Numbered from the stretch's first letter, positions 42,778 through 53,706 are shown. The stretch: 64,000 bases of DNA from Methylovulum sp. (GCA_028712695.1 JAQTQZ010000010.1:55055-119054), one strand, 5' to 3'. The notes: generated by a model not told the origin, from the letters alone. Numbers and translations: made by a program.

Positions 42778-44055
42778 ATGTCAGCACCCAATACGCAAAA
42801 ACATGAGCTTAACATCCAACATCTGACCCGAAATACCATTGCATTGATATTAGCCGGAGGGCGAGGTTCACGGTTAATGAATATGACAGAATGGCGGGCT
42901 AAGCCAGCGGTGCCTTTTGGTGGCAAGTTTCGGATCATTGATTTTCCGCTTTCGAATTGTGTCAATTCGGGTATCCGTAAGATTGGCATTTTGACCCAAT
43001 ACAAGGCAGACACTTTAATTAGGCACGTTCAGCAAGGTTGGGGTTTTTTACGTGGTGAATTTGGCGAATACGTTGATTTAATGCCGGCCCAGCAACGCCA
43101 TGGTGAAGATTCTTGGTATAAAGGCACGGCAGATGCCGTATTTCAAAATATCGATATTTTACGTCGCCGTAAGCCTGAGCATATTTTGATTTTGGCCGGG
43201 GATCATATTTATAAGATGAATTATGCCGCTATGCTGGCCGATCATGTTGAAAAAAATGCTGATTTAACAATAGGTTGCCTGGAGGTTTCGTTAGAAGATG
43301 CAACGGCTTTCGGTGTTATAGATATTGACGATAACCGTCGGGTCAGGGCGTTTGTCGAAAAACCTGAAAAACCTCCCGTTATGCCTGGACGGACTGATAC
43401 GGCGTTAGCTTCTATGGGCATTTACATTTTCAATGCGGGGTTCTTATTTGAACAGTTGCTTAAAGACGCTGATATGAAAGGGTCAAGCCACGATTTTGGC
43501 AAAGACATTATCCCTTCAGTGGTTGATAAGTATGTGGTGAACGCTTATCCATTTTTGGATTTACAAGGACAGCAAAGTTACTGGCGCGATGTGGGCACAA
43601 TAGATGCCTATTGGGCTGCCAATATGGAATTGATTGGGGTAAATCCTGATTTGAACCTTTATGATAAAACTTGGCCTATTTGGACTTATCAGGCGCAAAC
43701 ACCACCTGCCAAATTTGTTTTTGATAATGATGAACGGCGTGGTTTTGCGGTTGATTCAATGGTTTCAGGTGGGTGCATTGTCTCTGGGTCGAAAATCAGC
43801 CATTCATTGCTGTTTTCTAATGTTAGGGTGAATTCTTATACTACCTTGCAGGATACTATTGTGTTACCTGACGCGACTATTGGCCGCCATTGCCGTATTA
43901 CAAAAGCCATTATCGAACGTGATTGTATTGTGCCGGAAGGCACGGTTATTGGCGAAGATAGGGCGGACGATGAAAAAAGGTTTTATGTAAGTGAAGGTGG
44001 TGTTGTACTGGTTACTCCGGATATGTTGGGACAGCGATTACATTACGTCCGGTGA
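42778..44055 (+). CDS. glgC: Glucose-1-phosphate adenylyltransferase
   Basis: A 425-residue ADP-glucose pyrophosphorylase. The nucleotidyltransferase signature is [20 protein letters not shown], followed by [20 protein letters not shown] and [12 protein letters not shown]. The C-terminal part is a left-handed beta-helix. It makes ADP-glucose from glucose-1-phosphate and ATP, the committed step of bacterial glycogen synthesis, and is usually allosterically regulated. It is divergent from glgB-glgA and 247 bp upstream of malQ on the same strand. Confidence 0.97.
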   Translation: MSAPNTQKHELNIQHLTRNTIALILAGGRGSRLMNMTEWRAKPAVPFGGKFRIIDFPLSNCVNSGIRKIGILTQYKADTLIRHVQQGWGFLRGEFGEYVDLMPAQQRHGEDSWYKGTADAVFQNIDILRRRKPEHILILAGDHIYKMNYAAMLADHVEKNADLTIGCLEVSLEDATAFGVIDIDDNRRVRAFVEKPEKPPVMPGRTDTALASMGIYIFNAGFLFEQLLKDADMKGSSHDFGKDIIPSVVDKYVVNAYPFLDLQGQQSYWRDVGTIDAYWAANMELIGVNPDLNLYDKTWPIWTYQAQTPPAKFVFDNDERRGFAVDSMVSGGCIVSGSKISHSLLFSNVRVNSYTTLQDTIVLPDATIGRHCRITKAIIERDCIVPEGTVIGEDRADDEKRFYVSEGGVVLVTPDMLGQRLHYVR

Positions 44056-44302
44056 ATTTACGATAAACGGATGGTATGAATTTCTGTTGGAATTGCCGTC
44101 GTCGATATAAATTGCCATATCGATAAACAATTAGGAAATTGCCGGGCGGATCGAGTTGGTTCATGATTCGTTAGGTTCGCTATAAACGAAATAACAAGGT
44201 TGCTGTTCATCTGTTTTTAGACTACCTCATACACGCTAGGAGCTGATGAATCGGCACTGTAGATGCAGCGTCCGGATATCGAACAATAATTTGAGATAAC
44301 GA

Positions 44303-45781
44303 GTGAATACAATTTTAAACAAACGTCGTGCAGGCGTCCTTTTGCATATTACATCTTTACCAGGTTCAGGTAGATGCGGCGATTTAGGGCAAGACGCCTA
44401 TTATTTTGTGGATTTTTTGCATAATGCCGGGATTAGCGTATGGCAAACGTTGCCCCTAGCGATGCCCCATGCTGATGGCTCTCCTTATCAGTGTTTATCG
44501 GCTCATGCGGGTAATCCCGAATTAATTAATATTTATTGGTTGGTTCAAAAAGGCTGGTTGTTGTTATCAGATAAATGTGAAGAGTGTCAGGGTACGCCTA
44601 GGTTTAATAAAAGTTGCCTTATAACGAAAGCTTATTATGGCTTCTTGGCGCATGCCGAACAACGGGAAAGAGACGATTTTGCCCTTTTTTGCCAAACAAA
44701 AGCATTTTGGCTTGATGACTTTTCTGTATTTATTGCTTTGCGGCGCGAGTTTAATGAGCAATGTTGGAACCAGTGGCCAGCGCCTTTTAAAGAACGGGAT
44801 GCAAAAGCGATTAAGGCGGTAAGGCACCGGTTAAAGGATGAAATCGATGCGATAAAATTTGAACAATATGTTTTCCTTAAGCAATGGATGGCGTTAAAAG
44901 CTTACGCAAATGAGAAAGGTGTCTTGCTATTTGGTGATATTCCTATTTTTGTTTCTTATGATAGTTCCGATGTCTGGGCAAACCGTGAGGTCTTCAAGCT
45001 TGATGATACAGGTGAAATGTCCGTTGTCGCCGGTGTGCCGCCCGATTATTTTTCCGCAACAGGCCAACGCTGGGGAAATCCGCACTATGATTGGACGTAT
45101 CTGAAAAACACAGGATTTGCGTGGTGGGTCGAACGGATGCAAACGCAGCTTGAACAGTTTGATATCCTACGCATTGATCATTTTCGTGGCTTGGAGGCCG
45201 CTTGGGAAATACCTGCGCACGAACCTACCGCACAGGTAGGCGAATGGGTTAAAGCACCTGGAAAAGCCTTATTAAACGCCATTAGTGCTGAATTTAGCCA
45301 GATTTCACTGGTGGCGGAAGATTTGGGCATCATCACCGATGAAGTGACTGAATTAAGGGATGAGTTTAAGTTGCCTGGGATGAAAATTTTGCAGTTTGCT
45401 TTTGGTGGTGACCGCGATAATCCTTATCTTCCTGATAATTATGATAAAAACTGTGTTGTTTATACAGGTACACATGATAATGACACGACGCTGGGCTGGG
45501 CAAACCAACTGGGCGAACAGGAACGGAATTACATCTATGATTATTTGGGCAACCCTGCTACGTCATTGCACTGCGCCCTTATTCAAGCGGCCTTAGCGTC
45601 GGTTGCCAATTTGGCGGTTATTCCAATGCAAGATATTTTGGAGCTGGGTTCTGAACACCGTATGAATACCCCAGGCACAACCGAAGGCAATTGGCAATGG
45701 CGTTTTCAATGGGAGCAACTTTCACCTGAACGGGCGGCACGGCTGGCACATTTGGTTGAATTGTTTAACCGCCGTATATGA
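44303..45781 (+). CDS. malQ: 4-alpha-glucanotransferase (amylomaltase)
   Basis: A 492-residue GH77 enzyme of the ~500-residue type, shorter than E. coli MalQ (~690). The catalytic residues are visible: Asp in ILRIDHFRGLEAAW, Glu in LVAEDLGIITDEV, Asp in GTHDNDTTLGW. It transfers glucan segments between alpha-1,4 chains and works with the glycogen genes on either side. It starts with GTG at 44303 (GAGATAACGA upstream); no in-frame ATG is nearby. The 247-bp spacer from glgC has a small hairpin TCGATAT...ATATCGA (44102-44123). Confidence 0.95.
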   Translation: MNTILNKRRAGVLLHITSLPGSGRCGDLGQDAYYFVDFLHNAGISVWQTLPLAMPHADGSPYQCLSAHAGNPELINIYWLVQKGWLLLSDKCEECQGTPRFNKSCLITKAYYGFLAHAEQRERDDFALFCQTKAFWLDDFSVFIALRREFNEQCWNQWPAPFKERDAKAIKAVRHRLKDEIDAIKFEQYVFLKQWMALKAYANEKGVLLFGDIPIFVSYDSSDVWANREVFKLDDTGEMSVVAGVPPDYFSATGQRWGNPHYDWTYLKNTGFAWWVERMQTQLEQFDILRIDHFRGLEAAWEIPAHEPTAQVGEWVKAPGKALLNAISAEFSQISLVAEDLGIITDEVTELRDEFKLPGMKILQFAFGGDRDNPYLPDNYDKNCVVYTGTHDNDTTLGWANQLGEQERNYIYDYLGNPATSLHCALIQAALASVANLAVIPMQDILELGSEHRMNTPGTTEGNWQWRFQWEQLSPERAARLAHLVELFNRRI

Positions 45782-45818
45782 ATGGGGTGGCGATAAGGCA
45801 ATTAAGAATCGGTAAACT

Positions 45819-46559
45819 ATGAGCCAGCAAGATACGCTTTTTCGAGAGACAAAGCGGGTACAAGATTTTTCTTTCGATGAGCGTGTTGCCGCCGTGTTTG
45901 ATGACATGGTGTCAAGAAGCGTGCCTTTTTATAATGAAATCCAGCGTATCCAAGCGGATCTTGTTATGGATTTTTTACCTGAAAGTGGAGCGGTTGTTTG
46001 TGATTTAGGTTGCTCTACAGGGACGACTATAAAACATCTCGCAGAACATGCAAACTGCCCGGCGGACACCCATTTTATTGGTTTCGATAATTCAAATCCT
46101 ATGCTCGATAAAGCTAGGCTCAAATTGTCTGGGCAAATAAATGCAGGGCGCGTGTCCTTACGGCTTGGGGATTTGAGCTGTCTCGGTGAATTGCCAGATT
46201 GTCATGCCGTTATTTTGAATTGGGCGTTGCAATTTGTTCGCCCCATTGGCAGGGAACAGTTGCTGAAAAGTATTTATACAGCGCTTAAACCAGGTGGGAT
46301 TTTGTTGTTATCAGAGAAAACTCTTGCTAAAGACGCTGTTTTTAACCGTTTGTATATAGATCATTATTTGCAGTTTAAAAAATCCCAAAGCGGTTACACC
46401 GATGTTGAGAACCAGCGCAAGCGAGAAGCGCTGGAAAATGTGCTGATCCCTTATCGCCTTGATGAGAATTACGCCTTGTTGGAGCGGGCTGGATTTTCGC
46501 AGAGCGACACTTATTTCCAGTGGTTTAATTTTGCCTGTTTTATCGCCATTAAAGTTTAA
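45819..46559 (+). CDS. cmoA: Carboxy-S-adenosyl-L-methionine synthase
   Basis: A 246-residue SAM-binding enzyme, same length as E. coli CmoA. VQDFSFDERVAAVFDDMVSRSVP near the N-terminus and the SAM loop VCDLGCSTGTTIKHL are diagnostic. It converts SAM and prephenate to carboxy-SAM, which CmoB uses to make the wobble nucleoside cmo5U34 in tRNA. cmoB, usually adjacent in enterobacteria, is not in the window. The start is 37 bp after malQ, so co-transcription is possible. Confidence 0.94.
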   Translation: MSQQDTLFRETKRVQDFSFDERVAAVFDDMVSRSVPFYNEIQRIQADLVMDFLPESGAVVCDLGCSTGTTIKHLAEHANCPADTHFIGFDNSNPMLDKARLKLSGQINAGRVSLRLGDLSCLGELPDCHAVILNWALQFVRPIGREQLLKSIYTALKPGGILLLSEKTLAKDAVFNRLYIDHYLQFKKSQSGYTDVENQRKREALENVLIPYRLDENYALLERAGFSQSDTYFQWFNFACFIAIKV

Positions 46560-46561
46560 TG

Positions 46562-46633
46562 TTAGCAAAATCAAGCGGTTTATTTTTAGCCAGCTTGTCA
46601 TGTAACCCGAAAAATATTTGGCTTGATTGCTAA
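46562..46633. terminator. Imperfect inverted repeat between cmoA and galE ends
   Basis: TTAGCAA-AA-TCAAGC (46562-46576) pairs with GCTTGA-TTGCTAA (46621-46633) with a two-base bulge. It spans the space between two converging stop codons and overlaps the galE stop. A long-loop bidirectional terminator is plausible. Confidence 0.35.
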
Positions 46634-47679
46634 AGATAGCCTTGGGGGTTTTTAGTTTGCCAGTTCCAAGTGTCTGACACCATGTCATCCAGATTCTTTT
46701 CTGCTTTCCACCCCAGCTCTTGTAGCGCTAATTCAGGATTAGCAAAACATTCGGCCAAGTCACCCGTCCTGCGCGGGGCAATTTTGTAATTGATACGGTG
46801 ACCTGTTATTTTTTCGAAGGTATGGATGATTTCCAATACGCTGTAACCTTGGCCAGTGCCGAGGTTATAAGCTTTGCATCCGCCTTGTGCAAAAGTGGGT
46901 TTTTCGAGGGCCGCTATTGCTTTGATATGGCCTTTGACTAAATCAACAACATGGATATAGTCCCGGACGCCGGTGCCATCTGGGGTTGGATAGTCGTCAC
47001 CGAAAACAGACAATTGTACCAGTTTGCCGATGGCGACTTGTGACACATAAGGCATCAAATTATTAGGAATACCGTTGGGGTCTTCGCCTATTAGGCCGCT
47101 TTGATGGGCGCCTATTGGATTAAAGTAACGCAATAACGCAATTTTCCACGGCGATTTAGTCCGATTAATGCTATCTGCGGTTGATAAGTCCCGTAAAATA
47201 TCCTCAATCATCACCTTAGAGCGCCCATAAGGGTTAATTGCACCTAGCGGAAAATTTTCGGAATATTGCGGACTGCCTGACTGGCCATACACGGTGGCAG
47301 AAGAACTGAACACCAGTTGTTTGACGTTTGCCGCAGCCATCACTTCAGCAAGAATGAGTGTTCCGCAAACGTTGTTATGGTAATACAAAGCAGGTTTTTC
47401 GCAGGACTCGCCTACGGCCTTTAGACCCGCAAAGTGCATCACTGCGCAGATAGATTCTTTGGCAAAAATTTCAGTTAACGCCGCTTTGTCACTTATATCC
47501 ACTTGATAAAAGGTCAGCGGTTTGCCGGTTATTTGTTGCACACGGGATAATGATTCAATTTTGCTGTTGCATAGATTATCCACGACGACGACATTAAAAC
47601 CGCTTTCAAGCAGTTCGACACAGGCGTGGCTGCCGATATAACCCGCACCACCAGTCACTAATACAGTTTTGTTTGTCAT
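46630..47679 (-). CDS. galE: UDP-glucose 4-epimerase
   Basis: A 349-residue short-chain dehydrogenase-type epimerase. NAD-binding loop [20 protein letters not shown] at the N-terminus, catalytic Ser/Tyr/Lys in FSSSATVYG and NPYGRSKVM, and the C-terminal [18 protein letters not shown]. It interconverts UDP-glucose and UDP-galactose for envelope or exopolysaccharide sugars. It is 5 bp after corC on the same strand, possibly at the end of the miaB-ybeZ-ybeY-corC unit. Length (338 in E. coli) agrees. Confidence 0.96.
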   Translation of the reverse strand: MTNKTVLVTGGAGYIGSHACVELLESGFNVVVVDNLCNSKIESLSRVQQITGKPLTFYQVDISDKAALTEIFAKESICAVMHFAGLKAVGESCEKPALYYHNNVCGTLILAEVMAAANVKQLVFSSSATVYGQSGSPQYSENFPLGAINPYGRSKVMIEDILRDLSTADSINRTKSPWKIALLRYFNPIGAHQSGLIGEDPNGIPNNLMPYVSQVAIGKLVQLSVFGDDYPTPDGTGVRDYIHVVDLVKGHIKAIAALEKPTFAQGGCKAYNLGTGQGYSVLEIIHTFEKITGHRINYKIAPRRTGDLAECFANPELALQELGWKAEKNLDDMVSDTWNWQTKNPQGYL

Positions 47680-47684
47680 TAAAA

Positions 47685-48527
47685 TTAATGGGTCAATTTC
47701 AGTTTTAATAAATGTACGCGGCGATTGTCAGCCCTGATCACCTCAAAACGCATATCATCAACCGTCAAATTTTCGCCTTTTGTGGGCATGTGCTCAAGCT
47801 GGCTGACAATAAACCCGCCGATAGTGTCGTATTCGTCAGTTGCTAAATGTGTTGAAAAATATTCATCAAATATGTCTATTGGGGTCAATGCCTTGATCAT
47901 GTATTCGTGGGCATTGCGCTGAAAAATATAGTCTTTGTCTTCGTGTTCGTCGTGTTCATCTTCAATGTCACCGACAATCTGTTCTAACACATCCTCAATG
48001 GTGACAAGACCCGCTGCTTGACCGTATTCATCGACGACAATGGCCATGTGATTGCCTTTAGTACGCAATTCTTTAAGTAACACATTGAGGCGTTTGCTTT
48101 CGGGAACGACGCAAGCAGGGCGCATGATTTGCTGCACGGTGAGCGATTTGTCCTGTAATATCCGTGCCAATAAATCTTTGGCGAGTAAAACACCAACGAC
48201 TTTGCTGCGGTCATCTTCAATAACAGGGTAACGCGAATGGCCGAACTCTATAACAAGCGGCAATATGGTTTCCAATTCGGCTTCTTTGGGTAAGGCCACC
48301 ATTTGGACGCGTGGTATCATAATGTCCCTAACCCGCATTTGTGATACCTGCAATACACCTTCAATCATTGCCAGTGCGTCGTTATCCAGCAATTGGTTTG
48401 CACGGGCTTCCCGCAATATTTCAAGTAGATCGGTGAGATCCTGTGGCTCCCCAGTCAGTAAATGACTGATTTTTTCGACCCAGCTTTTCTGTGGGGAGTG
48501 TCTACTAGGGGGGTGCTCATCGCTCAT
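47685..48527 (-). CDS. corC: CorC/YbeX-type CBS-domain protein
   Basis: A 280-residue cytoplasmic protein with two CBS domains (~65-185; [36 protein letters not shown]) and a C-terminal CorC_HlyC domain (~205-280; [16 protein letters not shown]). It was first linked to magnesium and cobalt efflux and, as YbeX, to ribosome maturation. The ybeZ-ybeY-corC order is conserved in gamma-proteobacteria. It starts 8 bp after ybeY. It has no membrane part, so it is the soluble form. Confidence 0.93.
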   Translation of the reverse strand: MSDEHPPSRHSPQKSWVEKISHLLTGEPQDLTDLLEILREARANQLLDNDALAMIEGVLQVSQMRVRDIMIPRVQMVALPKEAELETILPLVIEFGHSRYPVIEDDRSKVVGVLLAKDLLARILQDKSLTVQQIMRPACVVPESKRLNVLLKELRTKGNHMAIVVDEYGQAAGLVTIEDVLEQIVGDIEDEHDEHEDKDYIFQRNAHEYMIKALTPIDIFDEYFSTHLATDEYDTIGGFIVSQLEHMPTKGENLTVDDMRFEVIRADNRRVHLLKLKLTH

Positions 48528-48534
48528 GGTTTAG

Positions 48535-48990
48535 TTACCTGTGATAGGGATTAGTTATATTTAACGTGTGTAAAATGGCTATTTCTTTGTTTTCCATGAT
48601 TTCTGCTTCCGTTTCGTCAATATGGTCGTGGCCTAATAAATGCAATATGCCATGGACAATAATATGGGCCCAATGGTCTGCTAAGGTTTTGTTTTGCTCC
48701 AGCGCTTCTTTTTCCAACACGGGTGCGCAGACCACTAAATCGCCTAGCAAATTCAGTTCCAGCCCTTCTATGCTGGGCATTTCAAACGGGAAGCTAAGGA
48801 TGTTGGTCGGGCCTTGTTTATGGCGGTACTGTTCGTTGAGTTGGGCGCTTTCTTGTTCATCGACGATGCGGATAACAATTTCAGTGTCCCGATTAAAGCC
48901 TTTCAAGGCGGCATCAACCCACTGCTGAAACTGTTGTTGCTCTGGTTGTCCGTTTGATACAAGTATAGTTTGTATGTCAAGCTGGTTCAT
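48535..48990 (-). CDS. ybeY: Endoribonuclease YbeY
   Basis: A 151-residue metalloprotein with the family signature HGILHLLGHDHIDETEAEIM, in which three histidines bind zinc. It acts in 16S rRNA 3' end maturation and ribosome quality control. The start overlaps the ybeZ stop (ATGA), so the two are translationally coupled, and corC follows 8 bp later. Length matches E. coli YbeY (155). Confidence 0.96.
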   Translation of the reverse strand: MNQLDIQTILVSNGQPEQQQFQQWVDAALKGFNRDTEIVIRIVDEQESAQLNEQYRHKQGPTNILSFPFEMPSIEGLELNLLGDLVVCAPVLEKEALEQNKTLADHWAHIIVHGILHLLGHDHIDETEAEIMENKEIAILHTLNITNPYHR

Positions 48991-49961
48991 TCTGGCTTGG
49001 TTTTTTTATCATAGGCCTCGTAAGCGGAAACAATACGTTGCACTAAGGGATGCCTGACCACATCGCGGTGATTAAAAAAGGTAAAGCTGATGCCTTCAAT
49101 GTCTTTTAAAACCTCAAGGACGTGGCGCAGACCGGACATTTTTTCTGAGGGCAGGTCAATTTGGGTGATATCGCCTGTCACTACGGCAGTGGAGCCGAAT
49201 CCTACGCGCGTCAGGAACATTTTGATTTGTTCCACTGTGGTGTTTTGCGCTTCATCGAGAATAATAAACGCATCATTCAGTGTCCGTCCGCGCATAAAGG
49301 CTAGAGGCGCAACCTCGATAATGCCACGGTCGATCATTTTTTCCACGCGCTCATTGCCGAGCATATCGTATAAGGCATCGTATAAAGGGCGTAAATAAGG
49401 GTCGACTTTTTGTGCCATGTCGCCAGGCAGAAAGCCCAGTTTCTCGCCAGCTTCAACCGCCGGGCGCACTAAGATGATTTTTCTGACTTTTTCATTTTGT
49501 AAGGCTTCAATGGCACAGGCTACCGCAAGAAAAGTTTTGCCAGTGCCCGCAGGCCCCACACCAAAATTAATGTCATGGGTGACAATTTTGCGAAGGTATT
49601 CCTGCTGGTTTGCGCCGCGGCCTTTAATCAATCCGCATTTTGTTTTTATGCTGACATTGGGATGGCTGGCTTGTGTTTCTGATGTTTCGATTAACTCATC
49701 TATTGAAGCATCTTGCATGGCAAGATGGATTGCTTCGGCGGTGAGTTGTTCTTTGGCGGTACTGTCAAATAAGTTTTGCATCAGTATACAGGCCGCCTTG
49801 ACGGAGCTATCGAGCCCGGTAACCTTAAATTGGTTGCCCCGGTTAGCAATTTCAACTTGGAGACGGGCTTCTATTTGCCGCAAATGTGCATCAAGCTGAC
49901 CACAAAAATTGGACAATCGGCTGTTGTCATCAGGGAGTAAAGCAAGTTCTTGGGAAACCAT
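48987..49961 (-). CDS. ybeZ: PhoH-like ATPase YbeZ
   Basis: A 324-residue PhoH-family ATPase. An N-terminal ~100-residue domain is followed by the P-loop GVGPAGTGKTFLAVACAIEA (~137-156), RPAVEAGEKLGFLPGDM and Walker B AFIILDEAQNTT. It partners with YbeY in RNA metabolism. It lies 1 bp after the miaB stop and overlaps ybeY by 4 bp, within the conserved miaB-ybeZ-ybeY-corC operon. Confidence 0.95.
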   Translation of the reverse strand: MVSQELALLPDDNSRLSNFCGQLDAHLRQIEARLQVEIANRGNQFKVTGLDSSVKAACILMQNLFDSTAKEQLTAEAIHLAMQDASIDELIETSETQASHPNVSIKTKCGLIKGRGANQQEYLRKIVTHDINFGVGPAGTGKTFLAVACAIEALQNEKVRKIILVRPAVEAGEKLGFLPGDMAQKVDPYLRPLYDALYDMLGNERVEKMIDRGIIEVAPLAFMRGRTLNDAFIILDEAQNTTVEQIKMFLTRVGFGSTAVVTGDITQIDLPSEKMSGLRHVLEVLKDIEGISFTFFNHRDVVRHPLVQRIVSAYEAYDKKTKPE

Positions 49962-49962
49962 C

Positions 49963-51318
49963 TTAAGAAGCCGCGCTGATTTTATTGACAGAAGACTCGA
50001 CCAGCCGCCCCCTTAAAGAATTAGGTAAGGCTTCAGCAATCAATACATCGACAAATTGACCCGCCAAGCGAGGATGGCCAATAAAGTTTACGACCCGGTT
50101 ATTTTCAGTCCGTCCTTGCATTTGTAAGGGGTTCTTTTTCGACGGCCCTTCAACCAAAACAGTTTGTACCGTACCAATCATGCTTTGTGAAATAGCGGTG
50201 GTCATTTCATTAATACGGTTCTGAAAACGTTCCAGCCGCTGTTTTTTGACTTCGGCCGGCACGTCATCAGGAAGATCAGCTGCAGGCGTGCCAGGGCGTT
50301 GGCTATAAATAAAACTGAAGGATAAATCGAAACCGACCTCTTCAATAAAAGCCATTGTTTCTTCAAATTCGGCATCAGTCTCACCAGGAAAACCGATAAT
50401 AAAATCCGAGGACAGGCAAATATCGGGGCGTACCGTCCGCAGCTTACGGATGGTTTCAATATAATCGGCACGGGTATGCCCGCGTTTCATCATTTTTAAA
50501 ATAGAGTCGCTACCGCTTTGTACCGGCAAGTGCAGGTGGTTGACCAGTTGCGGAATTTCGGCGAAAGCTTCAATCAGGCTGTCGGTAAATTCAACGGGAT
50601 GTGATGTGGTGAAGCGGATACGTTCTATGCCGTCAACCGCCGCGACATAATGCAAGAGTAAGGAAAAATCAGCAATGTCCCCATCATCCATGAGGCCGCG
50701 GTAGGCATTGACATTTTGCCCCAATAAATTAACTTCCCGCACGCCTTGCTTGGCTAATGAGGTGATTTCAGCAAGCACATCATCCAAGGGACGGCTGATT
50801 TCCTCGCCGCGTGTGTATGGCACAACACAGAACGTACAATATTTACTACAACCTTCCATAACTGACACGAAGGCTTTAGGGCCTTCGGCTCTAGGTTCAG
50901 GTAGGGCGTCGAATTTTTCAATTTCGGGAAAAGAGACGGCGATTACGGGTTGCTGTTTATTGCGGACTTGGTCGAGCAGCTGTGGCAAACGGTGCAAGGT
51001 CTGTGGGCCAAAAACTATATCGACAAACGGTGCACGTTTTTGGATATCAGCGCCTTCTTGGCTGGCGACACAACCGCCCACGCCAATAATAACATCGGGG
51101 CGTCTATTTTTAATGATGCGCCATTTACCTAAAGCTGAAAACACTTTCTCTTGGGCTTTTTCACGGATAGAGCAGGTGTTAAGCAATAGCACGTCGGCTA
51201 GCTTGGGGTCATCAATCAATTCAAAACCATGTGAAGCATGAAGGACATCGCGCATTTTGTCAGAATCATATTCATTCATCTGGCAACCATTGGTTTGAAT
51301 ATAAAGTTTTTGGGTCAT
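49963..51318 (-). CDS. miaB: tRNA-2-methylthio-N6-dimethylallyladenosine synthase
   Basis: A 451-residue radical SAM enzyme. The N-terminal UPF0004 domain has three cysteines for the auxiliary cluster ([25 protein letters not shown]). The radical SAM motif is [15 protein letters not shown], and the C-terminal TRAM domain ends the protein. It adds a methylthio group to i6A37 in tRNAs reading UNN codons. It is the first gene of the minus-strand miaB-ybeZ-ybeY-corC(-galE) unit. Confidence 0.97.
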   Translation of the reverse strand: MTQKLYIQTNGCQMNEYDSDKMRDVLHASHGFELIDDPKLADVLLLNTCSIREKAQEKVFSALGKWRIIKNRRPDVIIGVGGCVASQEGADIQKRAPFVDIVFGPQTLHRLPQLLDQVRNKQQPVIAVSFPEIEKFDALPEPRAEGPKAFVSVMEGCSKYCTFCVVPYTRGEEISRPLDDVLAEITSLAKQGVREVNLLGQNVNAYRGLMDDGDIADFSLLLHYVAAVDGIERIRFTTSHPVEFTDSLIEAFAEIPQLVNHLHLPVQSGSDSILKMMKRGHTRADYIETIRKLRTVRPDICLSSDFIIGFPGETDAEFEETMAFIEEVGFDLSFSFIYSQRPGTPAADLPDDVPAEVKKQRLERFQNRINEMTTAISQSMIGTVQTVLVEGPSKKNPLQMQGRTENNRVVNFIGHPRLAGQFVDVLIAEALPNSLRGRLVESSVNKISAAS

Positions 51319-51465
51319 ATTTTTGGGTAAATTGTCCTAAATTAATGAGGCCGCCTGATTTTCCTTATAAAGGAAAAGGTCAGGTACCTAGGGTAAAAAG
51401 CTTAAAATGATTATGGAAATGCCGCGCATTATAACCTGAACATAGATTGAACAGTATAAGGCAAT

Positions 51466-53016
51466 TTATTGCAAGGTAATCGCGATGCTGATTAACGTCG
51501 CACTTATGATAATAGCCCATATGGTGGTGCGTTGATTAGCGTCTAACTGTTTGCGTAATAGGGCCAGTTCACGGTTATGTAGTTCCGAGTGTTGTTGGGC
51601 ATGGGCGGCGTTGTCGAGTGCTTTATAGAGCAGGGAAGGGACTTCAGGGAATTGCTCGGCGAATTCAGGAAATTGTTTAAGCAATTTGGTTATTTTTGCC
51701 TTAGGCCCCATGCGCTCTTTAAACCAGCCCTCAAGAAACGGCTTGGCGGTTTGCCATAAATCCAGTTCAGGATAAAGCTGACGGCCTAAGCCTTCGATGT
51801 TGAGCAGGGTTTTTTGCAATAGCACCAATTGCGGTTGCACGTGCATATCAAACCGTCGTGCGGTCTGGAATAAGCGCAACAGCAATTGGCCAAAAGAGAT
51901 GTCGCGCAATGGTTTTTCAAAGATGGGTTCACAAACGCTACGGATAGCCGACTCAAATTCTTCTATGCGCGTTGAACGGGGCACCCAGCCGGATTCAACG
52001 TGCATTTCTGCAACTTTGCGGTAGTCGCGGTTGAAAAACGCCAGAAAGTTTTCCGCCAAGTAATGTTGGTCTGATAATGACAGTGTGCCGACGATGCCAA
52101 AATCAATAGCGATATATTTTGCCGGTAACTCGACAAAAATATTGCCCGGGTGCATATCGGCATGAAAGAAATTATCCCTGAACACTTGGGTAAAAAAGAT
52201 TTCCACGCCGCGCTCGGCGAGCAGTTTAAAATCCGCCCCGCCAGCTCTAAGTTGTTCTATGTTGCCAACCGGAATGCCATGAATCCGTTCCATGACCATC
52301 ATTTTCTGGCGTGTTAGCGGCCAATGGATTTCGGGTACATAGATGAGGTCAGAGTCTTCAAAGTTGCGGCGGATTTTTGCGGCGTTGGCGGCTTCCCGGA
52401 CTAAGTCCAGCTCATCCAGTGTGGTTTTTTCAAATTCGGCGACAACTTCCATTGGTCGCAACCGTCTGGCATCCGGCCAAAACCTTTCCGCAAACCGCGC
52501 CAGCTCATAAATCAACCCTAGGTCAGAATGAATACGTGTTTCAATATCAGGGCGCAGCACTTTAACAACGACTTGTTCGCCACTGTGTAAAACGGCGGTA
52601 TGGACTTGCGCGACTGACGCTGAAGCCAGTGGCTCAGGATTAAATTCGGCAAATGCTTCAGCAATAGACATGCCCAGTTCTTTTTCGATAATGGCTTGGG
52701 CGAGTACGGAGCTAAATGGTGGTACTTTATCTTGGAGTTTTACCAGTTCGTCAGCAATATCATCAGGCAATAAATCCTTGCGCGTCGATAAGGCCTGGCC
52801 AAATTTGACATAAATCGGCCCCAAGTCTTCCAGTGTTTGTCTTATCCTGACAGCCCGGGTGTCGGATTTACGGCTTAACCAATAGTAAGGGGAAAAAAAT
52901 GCCAGAAAGCGGATAGGGCGGAATAGATGTGTTTTTAAAACGATTTCATCGAGGCCATGACTGACCAAAACCCAATTGATATGAATTAGACGCAGGACTA
53001 ATTTAGGACGGATCAC
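51466..53016 (-). CDS. ubiB: Ubiquinone biosynthesis kinase-like protein UbiB
   Basis: A 516-residue atypical kinase/ATPase. It has the KxGQ motif (YVKFGQALSTRKD), the catalytic-loop HADMHPGNIFV and DFG (IAIDFGIVG), and C-terminal hydrophobic anchors (TIWAIIISATLISIAI). UbiB supports coenzyme Q biosynthesis, probably by moving or presenting lipid intermediates. Its neighbours ubiJ and ubiE on the same strand complete the usual ubiE-ubiJ-ubiB order. It starts 59 bp after ubiJ ends. It is somewhat shorter than the E. coli protein (546). Confidence 0.95.
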   Translation of the reverse strand: MIRPKLVLRLIHINWVLVSHGLDEIVLKTHLFRPIRFLAFFSPYYWLSRKSDTRAVRIRQTLEDLGPIYVKFGQALSTRKDLLPDDIADELVKLQDKVPPFSSVLAQAIIEKELGMSIAEAFAEFNPEPLASASVAQVHTAVLHSGEQVVVKVLRPDIETRIHSDLGLIYELARFAERFWPDARRLRPMEVVAEFEKTTLDELDLVREAANAAKIRRNFEDSDLIYVPEIHWPLTRQKMMVMERIHGIPVGNIEQLRAGGADFKLLAERGVEIFFTQVFRDNFFHADMHPGNIFVELPAKYIAIDFGIVGTLSLSDQHYLAENFLAFFNRDYRKVAEMHVESGWVPRSTRIEEFESAIRSVCEPIFEKPLRDISFGQLLLRLFQTARRFDMHVQPQLVLLQKTLLNIEGLGRQLYPELDLWQTAKPFLEGWFKERMGPKAKITKLLKQFPEFAEQFPEVPSLLYKALDNAAHAQQHSELHNRELALLRKQLDANQRTTIWAIIISATLISIAITLQ

Positions 53017-53075
53017 TGTGTACCTTTAAGTTATAGAATAAGTGCGGTGGCTATTTGATTACCGATAGTGATATT

Positions 53076-53705
53076 TCAAATATTATCCGGTTTGTTGGCC
53101 AACACTTTTTCCAGTCGTTCAATCCGGCTGCACAAGCGGTCAAAATCAGTGCGAAGTTCGTCAACCTGCCGATAGAAAATGTCCATTTCGGGAGCAGGAG
53201 GCAGTTCGCGGGTTTCTTCCTGAAGAAACTCCGAGGCGTTGAGTGCGAAGGTGTCAATGGATTCTTTGCCCCAGCTTTGCCCGCTGCGAAAAAACTGGCT
53301 GATGTTATGGGCGACACGTTCGCCGGTGTAACGCGCGAGTTTGCCTTCCAAATTAATATCCAATTTAGCGAACAGTTCCTGAAATTTACGCCCTGTCTGC
53401 AGGTCGCCTTCAATTTTAACGTCCCCTGAAAATAGCGAGCGCATTGGTTTTGAGCTTAACCCCATTAAGCCAAGCGCTGGCAATGAACCGGTCAAATAGG
53501 TGTCAGGCTGATTTGGGTATTGATCAAGTAGTTGGATGGAATCAGGCGTAGGGCAGAGGTAAACAGTCTCATTAAAAGGCGTTAGGGTAACCGCGATGAC
53601 CTTGTCTTGTAGTGGTGCCAGAAAAACATCACTGTTCTTATCTAGGGCAAGATATTCGCGCAACGCAGTTTCCAATACGCCAAGCAGCAACGGTTTGATC
53701 AGCAT
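53076..53705 (-). CDS. ubiJ: Ubiquinone biosynthesis accessory factor UbiJ
   Basis: A 209-residue protein with an N-terminal SCP2 lipid-binding domain (~20-125, including GLSSKPMRSLFSGDVKIEGD) and a C-terminal coiled coil (EMDIFYRQVDELRTDFDRL). UbiJ binds ubiquinone precursors and helps assemble the soluble Ubi complex with UbiK. It starts one base after ubiE ends, on the same strand, as in most gamma-proteobacteria. The sequence is variable in this family, so the call rests on the SCP2 pattern plus context. Confidence 0.9.
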   Translation of the reverse strand: MLIKPLLLGVLETALREYLALDKNSDVFLAPLQDKVIAVTLTPFNETVYLCPTPDSIQLLDQYPNQPDTYLTGSLPALGLMGLSSKPMRSLFSGDVKIEGDLQTGRKFQELFAKLDINLEGKLARYTGERVAHNISQFFRSGQSWGKESIDTFALNASEFLQEETRELPPAPEMDIFYRQVDELRTDFDRLCSRIERLEKVLANKPDNI

Positions 53706-53706
53706 G

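Noticed and set aside
51356..51380. TTTTCCTTATAAAGGAAAA stem between miaB and ubiB
   Set aside because: Pure A/T-rich short stem without a proper T-run after it; may be chance, so not listed as a terminator.
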